Origin: Serinus canaria
Lineage: Eukaryota; Chordata; Aves; Passeriformes; Fringillidae
DNA length: 64,000 nt
Direction: 5' to 3'
NCBI RefSeq assembly: GCF_022539315.1
Contig: NC_066336.1
Location: 2,856,600-2,920,599, forward strand
The notes beneath the pieces were generated by a model. It searched no databases. It was not told the DNA's origin and saw only the letters and a program-made list of their open reading frames with translations. The first letter of the stretch is position 1. Every line of letters starts with the position of its first letter. A program made the position numbers and the translations under genes. Below, in pieces: positions 1 through 11,463 of this stretch.

Positions 1-824
1 AATGGCAGCACTTGAACCCTGGCAGGCAGCCCACAGGCTCTGGCAGATGTTCCTGGCACTGAGGCACGAGGATGCTTTGCTGATTGCTCCTGGGCTGGAC
101 AGGGCTGGCTCCTGGGCACCCTCAGAGCCCCAGGTGCCACATTGGGGTCAGCCTGAGCCTCTCCCTGCATCCCAGCCAGCGTGAAGCTGCTGGGCTGGGG
201 CAGCACTGGTGGCCCAGGGAGCAAGGCAGGTGTCAGTCATAGTGTTTGAAGAGATGGGGCCCCACCAGCAGCCTCTGGAGATGCTGAAGGATCAGGAAAG
301 GCTCCAGAGGCACCAGGGATCCATCTCTCTCTGTCTGTCCTGTTCATGGATCCCAATGTCCTGTGAGATGGCACCTGCCCACCCCTGTGCAGCAGCACCT
401 GGCTCCTGCCCATGCAGCCAGGGCAGAGCTTGGGTGCCCTTTGGAGCCCCACACCCTCTGGGGTGGCCCCACTTCTCCATCCTCCTGCACTTATGGGAGG
501 TGACAGCATGAGACCATGAAAGAGCAATTTGAGAAGGCTGGCAGGACAGAGCCCCACTGCCAGCCCAGGAGGTGATACCTGGAGTCCCAGCAAAGTCACT
601 AAAATGGGGAGAAATTCTCATTTAATTTGGTTCATTTGTTATAATGATTCTTCACCACCGTCCATATTAAACACTTCAGTGATTTTTGCCTCTAAAACCC
701 TCTTGCAGGGATCGTGATGAAAGGTATATTTATTGTACTTCGGCTTGGAAAGTTGTTTCAGATGTTTCCAATTCATCAACCAGTTCAGACATCTGTTCCT
801 GGTTGGGGCAGAAAAGCTTAACTC
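1..824. other. Intergenic, no gene seen
   Basis: Moderately GC-rich unique DNA. Open frames on both strands are short, start at arbitrary ATGs and show no domain, splice pattern or family similarity I recognise. It may be distal flank of the RSPO1 locus. Confidence 0.5.
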
Positions 825-843
825 ACAAACACACACACACACT

Positions 844-893
<50 letters not shown>
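825..893. repeat. (CA)n microsatellite
   Basis: Nearly pure CA dinucleotide run of about 33 units with one CTCT interruption near 842. Likely length-polymorphic. Confidence 0.95.
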
Positions 894-894
<1 letters not shown>

Positions 895-1667
895 CTAATT
901 TTGGAAGGTTTTAGGATGAGCTTTCTAATCCTGACAAGTTGTCAAATAGTGCTAACAGCCACTTCAGCCATGGCCCCAGCACCCCCAGCCCCAGGTAGGA
1001 GACTGTGGTGACCTCAGGGGGCTCAGAGATGTCCCCAAGCCAGGGCTGCCCCTGGTGAGACCCCCAGTCCTGCCCCAATCTCAGCAGGACGTGCCCAGGA
1101 CTGCACAGCCAGACCCAGGCTCTACTCAGGATTGCAAAATTTGGCTCTGAGCTGGAACAAAATGATAATATTTAGAAATACTCTGGTACAGCAAATCAAA
1201 CCTCAAAGAAGGTTTGGGGGAGGAGGTTGAGATGCTTCAGTGAGGCAAAAATCAATGCCTTTGTTTGGTTACAACTTGTCGATAAACACAATCCATTTCT
1301 GCACCAAAAAAAGGCAGCGAGGTCATTCCAAACAAAAAAAATCAAAGTGATTCATTCAGAAAATGTCAAAACAGGATGTTTTGATACTGTCGGAGTCTAT
1401 TTCCAGATTTCTTTCGAAAGATATTTGGGTTGAATGGAGCAGGTTGCAGGAAGTGCTGGGATTTTGGAAGAAGAACCACATGCTCTGACAGGACAGGGCA
1501 GACACATCACCCTCCCTGTCGCTGCTCCAGAATTTCCTTCCAGCCCTCACTAATCCAGGCAGGCTGGGCTGGCCAGAGTCCCACAGTGCTGGCCCAGTGG
1601 CCAAGCCCTGAGGCCAAGGTGACAACACAGAAATGAACCCCTGGGGTCTGGAGAAGGTGTTCACACC
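894..1667. other. Intergenic, no gene seen
   Basis: Unique sequence between two simple-repeat tracts. No splice-flanked coding segment, RNA gene or recognisable transposon was found. Confidence 0.45.
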
Positions 1668-2833
1668 TGGGTACACGTGCACACACACATGTGCTCATGT
1701 GTGCATCCACATGGACACGGGTACACACACAGATCCAGACAGATACACACACAGACACACCACAGATACACACAGATACACACACAGACATAGATTCACA
1801 CAGGTACACACAGACAGACATAGATACACAGAGATACACACACAGATACACAGACACATAGACAGACGCACAGACAGACACAGATACACACCACAGATAC
1901 ACAGACACACACAGATACACAGCACAGATACAGACACATACCATAGATACACAGATGCACACCATAGATACAATCACAACATAGATTCACACAGATACAG
2001 ACAGATACATACACTGACACACACACACACAGACACACACAGACACACACAGATACACACCATAGATACACAGAGATACACCACAGATACACACACAGAC
2101 ACACACAGACACACACAGATACACACAGATACACACCATATATACACAGATACACACCATAGATACACACCACAGATACACAGAGATAGACAAAGATAGA
2201 CAGAGATACACACCACAGATACACAGAGATAGACAAAGATAGACAGAGATACACAGATACACACCACAGATACACACAGATACAGATACACACACAGACA
2301 TAGATACACACAGATACACAGAGATAGATGGAGATAGAGTACACAGATACACACCATAGATACCCACAGATACACACATCACAGATACACATGCTGATAC
2401 ACACCAAAGAAACACACCACAGATACACACTGATACAACAGATACACACAGATACATGCAGATACACACGGCAGATACACACCATAGATACACAGAGATA
2501 CACACACACACACAGATACCACAGATACACACAGATACACACCAAAGAAACACACAGAGACATAGATACACACCACAGATACACACTGATACAACAGATA
2601 CACACAGAGACACACACACACAGATGCACACCATAGATACACACAGAGATACACCACAGATACACACACACTGATACACACACAGACACAGGTATCCATA
2701 GATACACACAGATACACACACAGATACAGATACAGATACACACAGATACAGATACATACACATGGACATAGATACACACACAGACTCAGATGTACACATA
2801 CTTACACAGATAGACACACAGACACACACACGT
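1668..2833. repeat. ACACAGAT-type variant simple repeat, about 1.2 kb
   Basis: Built from mixed units such as gatacacaca, cagacacaca and accatagata, purine/pyrimidine biased, with no long fixed period. Some blocks recur at larger scale, for example accacagatacacagagatag near 2170 and 2212, which suggests repeated slippage and local duplication. The array is stop-free in several frames and so yields long spurious Val/Cys/Ile/Tyr-rich and Thr/His-rich frames. Confidence 0.95.
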
Positions 2834-5800
2834 TTTTTCCAGCCATGACAAGGGGTTTGTTGGTGGATGTGACTTCTCAGCACAGCAACAGCGAGTGAGG
2901 AGTGAGTTGTCACCCACTGCTCCCCCCAGGGCAGGCAGGGGATGCTGGGGACACTCTGGGTACCCTTCTGGCTGCACTGGCAGCTCTGGAAAACAGTGGC
3001 TTCCAGCACCAGGATGCTTTCCCAGGAAAGGCTGCAGCTTTTCTGGGAATGTCAGCTCCTTAATTAACCCTGAGCCTTGTTGCCTTCCTGGGGTGTGAAC
3101 CCCTGGACACGCTCTGCATCTACCCCAAAAGGAGAGTGAGAAAAGTTAATGAACCATGTTCTTCAGCTTCCCACAGAAGTTCCCCTGCTTCCCTGTGTCA
3201 AGCAACCTGAAAGATTCCCACAGCCTAATCTCCGCAGAGAGACAGGCTGTCTGTGACTCTGCAAGTGCCACGGATCCCGGGCGGGTGAATCTGCCCTCCG
3301 GTGCCACGCAGAGATTCTTTCATCAAAGCCAAGGTTGCCATGGTGGGCTCCAGAGAGCTCCTGACAGATTCAGGCTGGGGAACAACAGCCAGCACACAAT
3401 CTCATTAGCACCTGCAGCTCCAGCTGGTAATTGCATTGGGCTGCTTTGAATTTTCCTTGTGTGGCCTCCTGGTTCTCAGCCCTCTGGGGGCACAGGGAGC
3501 AGGTTTGAGGCATGTTGCAATCAGCCCTGCTCTGCCTGTCACAGGCACATCCCAGCCTGACAGGAGCCTCTCTGCAGGTGTTGGGGGAGCAGCAGATTCT
3601 GCTCAGGCCTTGGGAATAAGGCAGGTTCTGGTGAGCTTTGCCAGGCAGGGATATCTGTTATCACAGCAGCCCTGCAGGGGGAGGAAGGAGCAGGTTCTGC
3701 CCTCAGCCCAGGGGAGAGCTGCTGGCAAACAGCAGAGCATCTTACTCACCTCTGGGAGAGGACAGTTCTCTCACAGCTCCCAGTGCTGCTGCCCACAGCC
3801 CCAGGTAGTGCTTGCCCTCAAGGTGACCATCCCACGTGGGACCAGTCACACCTGGGGAGCTGGAGCAGGGCACACTGGTGCATGGGCACAGGGGGGCTGC
3901 AGGTCAGTGCATGCTGCAAGCAAAGTGACAGGATGGAGAGGTGCCACCCATGGCATCCCATCCCACCCCATCCCATCCCAGGATGGTCATGATGGGGTTT
4001 TCCCTGCCCACCAGCACACAGCCCATCTGCTGAAGCACCCATGAGATCTCTGGTTCTCTTCCTTCACCAAATTCCTGGCAGAGTTCACCTTTCTGCAGAA
4101 ATTCCCATATTTTCCAGCTTTATTTCTGAACTGAAAGAAGATCAGAATGATTCAACCTCAAAGCCAAGGCAGGATGCTGGGAGCACCAGCCTGAACTTCA
4201 TTTACCACTGAAGCGCAGAGATTTGCTGTCCCACATCCTGCACCCACCCTGCCGTGCCCTGCCACTGCCAGGCTCTCCCCGTGGCCAGTGCCATCTCCAG
4301 AGTGGGTGTGCTGAGCCTCAGAGGCACCCTGGGCCCTGAGGAGTAGGGCAGCACTTGCTGTTGTGCTTCCAATTATCCCACATCTGCTGCTGCTCTACGA
4401 GCGCCCACCCCACCTCGAGAGCCTGCAAGTGATTTGGTGCAGCAATAACAGAAATCACGAAACCTGAAATGAATCTAAACAAAAGGAATCTTTCAAATCA
4501 CCCTTAACCCGTTGAAGGCCAGGCCCTGGGTGCAACCAAAGGTTTTGATGTGCTCCATGACACAGAACCAGGTTCTTCACCCAGTCTGGGTGATCCCCAG
4601 AGGCGCAGCTGGCCCAGGCTCCCTTTCATGGTGAGTTTTTTATGCTGGGTGTGTCTGGCACAGATGTGTGGGGCAGTCCCCCAGAGCATCCAGCCTCTGC
4701 TGAGCAAACTGGGAGTCCCACAGTGAGCCTTGATTGCAGGTTCAAGAGTTTTCCATCTAGGAAAAAGAAGGAAGGAACAGATAGATTTGCACTGGGAAAG
4801 TTGCTGGGGCATCCTGTTCTGCCCTTCCATCCATGTTATGTGATGCAAGATTTAATGCCTCCTTGGCTTCTATCCACTGCTCCAGGCTCCACCTTTCAGG
4901 CCAGGCTCCTCCTGGGATGGTGAGACAGTTTTCACACTGCATTCTTTGGTCCCCAGAGGATCATCTGGATGCACACAACTGCTGTGATTGAGCAGCAGAG
5001 AGCAGCAACCATGACCTCAGCCCATTAATGGAGCTGTCCTACTCCACAGCCGCTCTGGGGTTCCTGCCCTGGAAGCTCCAGATGTCCACAGCAGTTTTAT
5101 TACTCTACTCCAGAATTCTCAAAGGCCCAAATACATAAATAATAAAGCTGCCTTTTTTTTTTTTTTTTAATTATGTCAGGAACACACCAGCTTCTTTCAA
5201 TATAGCCCAATTCTGAGGCATTTCTGTGGGTTGTTGCAAATGACCTCCAAGCAGGAGGTTAATGCTGGTGGTTGTGGTTAGCAGTCACCCACGAGCTGGA
5301 GGCTCCTGACACTGCTAACAAGGCACATGTGTGGGAGCAGAGGATGAGGCGTGTGGCAGCACCAGGATTTCCTGTGCTTGGCGAGGGCTGAAGCTCTCTG
5401 GCAGCATCAGATGCCAGGGCTCAGGTTTCCCTGACCTGCTGCAGCAGGATCCAGGCATGTGGCACTGGGCTGGCAGCAGGATGGTGCTGCCACACCAGCC
5501 CAGTGCCAGCTCTGGGACAACCAGTGCTGGAATGGAAGAGCCTCCTGCAGCCAAGAACCTCTGGAAAGGAGGCTCATGGGGGGAAACACCCTTCTCCCTC
5601 TGCCCTACATGTGCTCTCCTTTTCTGCTGGTGTCCATCACTAAGGGTCAGAGGGTTCACATTTGGGCTAAAATCCACCTTCAGGCTGGTTGTGCTCCAGT
5701 GTTGGTTATTTTATTACAGAACCCCATGTCCAGGGACCTGCCTGGGTGAGCATCTCCCCCCCTGCCCTTGCAGCTTTTCTGTTCCAGCTGCAGAGAGGAC

Positions 5801-6954
5801 ACAGTGACCCACCCTCTCTGTTCCCTGCTCTGCTCATTCCCAGGCTCCCAAATTCCCAAATAAACTCAACCCCAACCTGTGTGGCCAACTGGGGACATGA
5901 CTGCAGAGCAGAGAACCAAGCATGGATTCCTCACACTGGGAATGCCAGCAGTCCCACAGTCAGCAGGGACTCATATTTCTGTACCCCCCCTTGGAGTGTG
6001 GGTGCCATAATATAATTTGAGGGGTAAAAAGGAGCATTAGAGATGATTTATGCAATAAATTAATGCCCACCTTTCCTGAGAGGTGTCAGATGAGGAAGGG
6101 TTGGGGAAGGATGAAGGGCAGGAAGAAGGTGAGCTCCCCCACAGAAAGGTGGCTTGTCACCTCAAATCTGCATATTTATGAACTCATTCTCATCTGTCTC
6201 AGTCAAATCAATCACTCCAAGCCCAGAATTTTCAGGAATTCTCCTTACAAGCTGGGCAATGCTTTTACAAACTGCTCTGCCAAAGCAATGCCATTTTTAC
6301 AGCAGCAGTGTCATTTTGCTATCACGCTGTAACAACTACTTTTGCGGAGGGGAATCTACACCCCTTTTCCTCTGCAGTCACAGTAAATGTGTTTTTCACT
6401 TTCTTACCATGCTTAAAAATAGCATTAAGTTTTTGCTGATCACATGATTAAAAAAAAAAAGACAAACTGAATGATGCAGGGAGTAAAACCATGTGGCACA
6501 GTAAAAACAAATTAGGCTCACATATGTTTTGTGTAACCCTCAAGACTTGTCTGTATTAGATATCGGTAATGAAAAGAATATTAAACTCTAACAGCACAGA
6601 ATGCCATATGCTGAGGAATTCAAAGAGGAACAATGCATTTGCACAGGATGCTCCTGAATGGAAAATGCCCACAAATGAGCATTTTTTTTTTCCTTAGCTG
6701 TGGAAAAAAACCCCAACCTATCACTCTTCTACTTTTCCACAGTTTTTTAGCAAGCTTTTAGGCACTGCTGTCACGTCACTGGAAGGTCTCTATGCAGTCA
6801 TCCCGTGGTGCAGGGAGGCTGGGACACAGGTTGGGAATGGCCACGTGCACAGCACTGGGAGCAGCGTGGTCCAGGGGCTCTCCTCTGATCCCCAGCTCAG
6901 TGATGGCCACAGGAAACAGCCTTGGGTTTGCCCTGCACACCAGGGAGAGGCATG
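2834..6954. other. Intergenic, no gene seen
   Basis: About 4 kb without supportable genes. It contains a poly(T) run at 5153-5168 and an AT-rich, repeat-poor block at about 6005-6760 (poly(A) at 6451, poly(T) at 6681) that contrasts with its GC-rich surroundings and could be regulatory. There is no ordered chain of splice signals with coding character. Confidence 0.45.
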
Positions 6955-8466
6955 GTCCCCATTCCCATCTCTATCCCCATCCCCATCCCTGTGTCTCCAT
7001 CTCCATCCCCTCCCCACCATCTCCATCCCTATGTCTCCTTCCCCATTCCCATCGTGTCTCTATCCGCATCCCATCCCCACATCTCTATCTTCACCTCCAT
7101 CATGTCTCTATCCCCATCCCCATCCCCATGTCTCCATCCCCATCCCCTCCCCACCATCCCCATCCCCACCCCCATGTCTCTATTTCCATCTCCATCCCCA
7201 TGTCTCCATCCCCATCCCATCCCTATTCCTATCCCATCCCCATTTCTCTATCTCCATTCCCATCATGTCTCCATGCCCATCCCATCCCCCCTCCCATCCC
7301 CATCCCATCCCCTCCCCACCATCCCCATCCTGTGTATCCATCCCATCCCCATCCCCATTCCATCCCGATCTCCATACCCATGTCTCCTTCCTCATTCCCA
7401 TCATGTCTCCATTTCCCATCCCATCCCCATCTCCTCCCCACCTTCCCTATCCCCATCCCCATCCCCAACCCCATCCCCATCCCATCAGTCCCATCCCCTC
7501 CCCATATCCATGTCTCCGTCCCCATTCCCATCATGGTCCAATCCCCATCCCATCCCCACGATCCCATCCCATCCCATCCCATCCCATCCCATCCCATCCA
7601 TCCCATCCCATCCCATCCCATCCATCCCATCCCATCCCATCCCATCCCATCCCATCCCATCCCATCCCATCCATCCCATCCCATCCCATCCCATCCCATC
7701 CCATCCCATCCACCATCCCATCCCCACCATCCCAACCCATCCCATCCCCACCATCCCCATCCCACCCACCCATCCATCCCATCTCACCCCACCCCACCCC
7801 ACCTCACCCCACCCATCCCCATCCCATCCCATCCCATCCCTCCATCCATCATCCCATCCCATCCCATCCCATCCCATCCCATCCCCATCCATCCCATCCC
7901 AATCCCATCCCATCCCATCCCATACCATCCCATCCCCACCATCCCAACCCCATCCCATCCCCACCATCCCCATCCCACCCCATCCCATCCCAGCCCATCC
8001 CATCCCATCCCATCCCATCCCATCCCAATCCCATCCATCCCATCCCATCCCATCCCACCCATCCCATCCCATCCCATCCCAGCCCATCCCAGCCCCACCA
8101 GCCCAACCCCACCCAGCCCCACCATCCCCATCCCACCCCACCCCATCCCAGCCCATCCCATCCCATCCCAGCCCAGCCCATCCCATCCCATCCCATCCCC
8201 ACCACCCAACCCCACCATCCCCACCATCCCCAGCCCACCCACACCCCATCCCATCTCACCACACCCACCCCACCCACCGTCACCCATCCCTGCCCATCCC
8301 ATCCATCCCATCCCATGCCCACCCCATCCCATCCCATCCCACCCCATCCCATCCCAGCCCCTCCACTCCCATCCCCATCCCATCCCATCCCATCCCATCC
8401 CTCCCATCCCATCCCATCCCATCCCATCCCCACCATCCTCATGCCCTCCCCTCCATGCCCACCCCG
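6955..8466. repeat. CCCAT/CATCCC satellite array, about 1.5 kb
   Basis: The left part (6955-7550) is a degenerate mix of ccatccc, ccatgtctccat and attcccat blocks. The right part (7551-8440) is mostly the pentamer CCCAT with CCCAC, CCCAG and CCCCA variants. The + strand is almost free of G, so the - strand is G-rich with countless GGG runs. Because the pentamer contains no stop codon in any frame on either strand, the array produces long false frames (Pro/Ser/His/Ile on +, Gly/Trp/Met/Asp on -). Confidence 0.97.
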
Positions 8467-9899
8467 GTGTGATCCCCCAGCCCCGGGCAGGAGCTCTCAT
8501 GTTTCCCCAGCTGTTTATGAGCTGTGAGTGGGGATCCTCCCGTGACTCACCGCCCGCAGCCATGGCTCAACCACAACTGTAACTTTCCAGTTTGCCTCAG
8601 AAACAGGGGGGAGGGCAGCGTGGAGGGGGAAGAGCTGGAAAATGTTAGGAAAAGGCAGCAAAGTCTCCAAAGAGGCCAGAGGCAGCTGAGAAAAACAACA
8701 AATGGCCTTAGTAGGATACTAACATTTTAACAAGAATTCCTTTAATTTAATCACAATAAGATCCACCAAGAGGAGGAAGAAGCAGAAAGCTTCATCTGAG
8801 CATTTAATGAAAAAATCTTCACAGTAAGGGCCAGTGCTGCTGCAATTAATTCCCCTTGGTAGAGTTTCCATGTGCACCTCTGGAGTCAGAGCTTTCACGC
8901 CTTGGCATTCACAGAGCAGCCAAAGGCTTGGCCGAGATTAATTTGCTTTAATCTTCTGTGTCTCCCTCTGATGTTGGTGGCACTGCAGCCATGCCACAGC
9001 CACTCTCTGGATGTCCCAAACAGAAACACAGGAGGTAGCAGGAGGTTCTCTTGGTGAGAGCAGCATCCATGAGGGCTCCATGTCCCTGCCCCCTGAGACC
9101 CCCAGTGCCACCACATTTCTCTCCACAGAAAAGAGCAAGGCACAATTCTTCCCAAGAATATTTCTGGGATTCACATTCTCTGAACCTCAGAGAAAGGAAA
9201 AACAATTCTTATCTCATTTACTGCTCCTGTGTTGTTCACAAGTGGAATGCATCATGGAAGATTGTTTACCTGAAGAAAATTGATAACTGGATTCTGGTGT
9301 GAGTGTTTTGATTCACTGACCAATTAATCCAGGTGTGTGTGTGTGTCAGAACAGTCACGAGAGAAGTGCAGTTGAGAGCTTGGCAGAATCAGTTTAGATG
9401 TAATGCAACATAATGTAATATAATATAGAATAATATAGTATAATAAAGTAATTAATTAGCCTTCTGATAAGATGGAGTCATCCTCATCATTCCTCCCAGA
9501 TGTTGGGGGCAAAAATATCACAGCACCCAGGGTGCTCTCAAGGGAACTGGCAATGCCATGCCCACAGTGGGCACTGGGGTGTCACAGCTGGCAAGAGCTG
9601 CCCTTGCCCTGCAAATAAAATAAACTTAATTTGGGTTGGACATGGAGAGCAGATTTCAGTGTCCCTGTGCTCAGCCATGGTGCAGAGCAACCCAAGTCAG
9701 ACAATGCAAGTGACACGTCCTAAACGGAGTTTTTAAAGGCTGGAAGCAAGCTTGTAAATATTTTATTTGTACACGAGACTGTAATGAATAAAGGAGCTGG
9801 CACTGCCGCCTCTGCCACCCTCAGGGAGCCCTGTCTGCCTTCCTGGGGCAGCAGGCTGGGAGCAGCAGCTGTGACACCACAGCCTTGGTGGCTGGGCAG
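8467..9899. other. Intergenic, no gene seen
   Basis: Unique DNA with an AT-rich stretch at about 8690-8870 and a TAATATA-rich run at about 9398-9455. No coding exon, RNA gene or transposon was recognised. Confidence 0.45.
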
Positions 9900-10462
9900 C
9901 CCTGGCACAGAGGATAGGGGACAGAAGACACAGACAGAGGACAGGGCACTGAGGACATGGGACAGAGGGCAGGGCATGGGGAACAGGGAACAGGGCATGG
10001 GGCATGGGGAACAGGGACATGGACAGGGGACAGGACATGGGGCACAAGGGACAGGGGTCAGGGCACAGGACATGGGGCACAAGGGACAGGGCACAGGGAT
10101 TAGGGCACAGGACACAGGGGACAGAGGCACAGACAGGGGACAGAGCACGGGTCATGGGGCACGAGGAAGAGGGGACAGAGACATGGACAGGGGACAGGGC
10201 ATGGGGCAGAGGGCACAGGGCACAGGGCACAGGTGACAAAGCACAGAGCTAGGAGCACAGGGGACATGGGACAGGATCAGGGGGCAGGGATCAGGGGTCA
10301 GGGCACAGGGGACGGCATGGGGCACAGGGCACAGGACACAGGGGACAGGGCACAGGGCACAGGGGACAGGGCACAGCGCTCAGAGCACTGGACTCAAGGC
10401 TCAGGGCACAAGGCATAGGGCACAGGGCTCAGGGGACAGGGCACAGGCCTCAGGGCACAGGC
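9900..10462. repeat. GGGACAGGGCACA minisatellite
   Basis: About 560 bp of purine-rich imperfect units (ggacagggcaca, ggcatgggg, ggggtcaggg) with variable unit length. The + strand carries dense GGG runs, the opposite skew to the 7-8.4 kb satellite. Confidence 0.93.
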
Positions 10463-11241
10463 AGATGTTCTGGTGGGGTCTCTTGCTCCCCCTGCTCAGG
10501 GAGCTGGGCACCTCTACCCATCACATTGCAGGTGACAAGGTGCCCTGTTTCCAGGCTTGCTGCTCTGGGAAGTATCTTATCCTAAACTTCACATTTAACC
10601 ATCTTCCTTGAGAAAAAAAAGCAGGACACAGGGATGGTGAGGGGCCAGGAAAGGCTGTCCTGATGCTCCTGCCCAGGACAAGCTGGAGCAGCACACATTG
10701 ACCTGCTCTGAGCCTGGCTGCCCCATCATGCCACACCCAGCTCCCCAGGCAGGTCCTGAACCCCCGGCCTCCCCAGCACAAAATCCAGTGCTGCCCTTTC
10801 CCAGACGTTCTTCCCAGGCTGATTTCACCAGCTAATCCCAGGCAACTGCTGAACCATTGTCTGCCCAGCGCTGAGCTAGGATATTATGGCTGGGAAAACT
10901 TCCTTCCGATCTGCAAGCTGTGTGAACAGAACTTGTTTAAAATAGCTGCTTTGACAAACAAACACAGCCAGCTCCGTTTTCATCAGCATCTCCCGTCCTC
11001 AAACATCAACATTTGTGTTTGGGTAACAGGAGATGGCCTTTGGAGCAGCCACAGCCAGGGCCACGCGGATCCTGGCCAGCACTGCTGGCCAAGGGCAGGG
11101 CTGAGGAGATGCTGGATGGCCAATTTGGGCAGTGACAGGATCCCTGGTGTCCCAGCAAGGCCCTGCCAGCAGCCACTCTCCCTGACTGGATCAGAGTCCC
11201 ACAGGGTGCCTGAGTGGCGAGAGGCACCTCAGGAAGGGGCT
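10463..11241. other. Intergenic, no gene seen
   Basis: Unique DNA separating two minisatellites. No gene or element was recognised. Confidence 0.4.
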
Positions 11242-11463
11242 GGTGCTGCTGGGTGCTCTCCCTGGGATGGAAAGGGCTGGAGCTGCTGGGTGCCCTCCCT
11301 CGGATGGAAAGGGCTGGAGCTGCTGGGTGCCCTCCCTCGGATGGAAAGGGCTGGTGCTGCTGGGTGCCCTCCCTCGGATGGAAAGGGCTCATGCTGATGG
11401 GTGTCCTCCCTGGTATGGAAAGGGCTGGGGCTGCTGGTTGCCATCCCTGGGATGGAAAGGAGC
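11242..11463. repeat. 37 bp minisatellite, 6 copies
   Basis: The unit begins ggagctgctgggtgccctcc and ends ggatggaaagggct. Copies start at 11242, 11279, 11316 and so on with 37 bp spacing. The middle copies are almost identical and the outer ones diverged, as expected when an array expands from its centre. Confidence 0.95.

Noticed and set aside
1633..3009. Long Cys/Val/Tyr-rich - strand frames and Thr/His-rich + strand frames
   Set aside because: Produced by the ACACAGAT-type simple repeat; overlapping frames are all open at once, which is a repeat signature and not coding selection.
6792..8582. Open frames of 500-600 codons on the + strand and 180-260 on the - strand
   Set aside because: They are translations of the CCCAT satellite, which has no stop codon in any frame. 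Composition is Pro/Ser/His/Ile or Gly/Trp/Asp only, with no domain, splice sites or start context.
9784..10252. Gly/Gln/Arg/Thr-rich + strand frames and Cys/Pro-rich - strand frames
   Set aside because: Translation of the GGGACAGGGCACA minisatellite.
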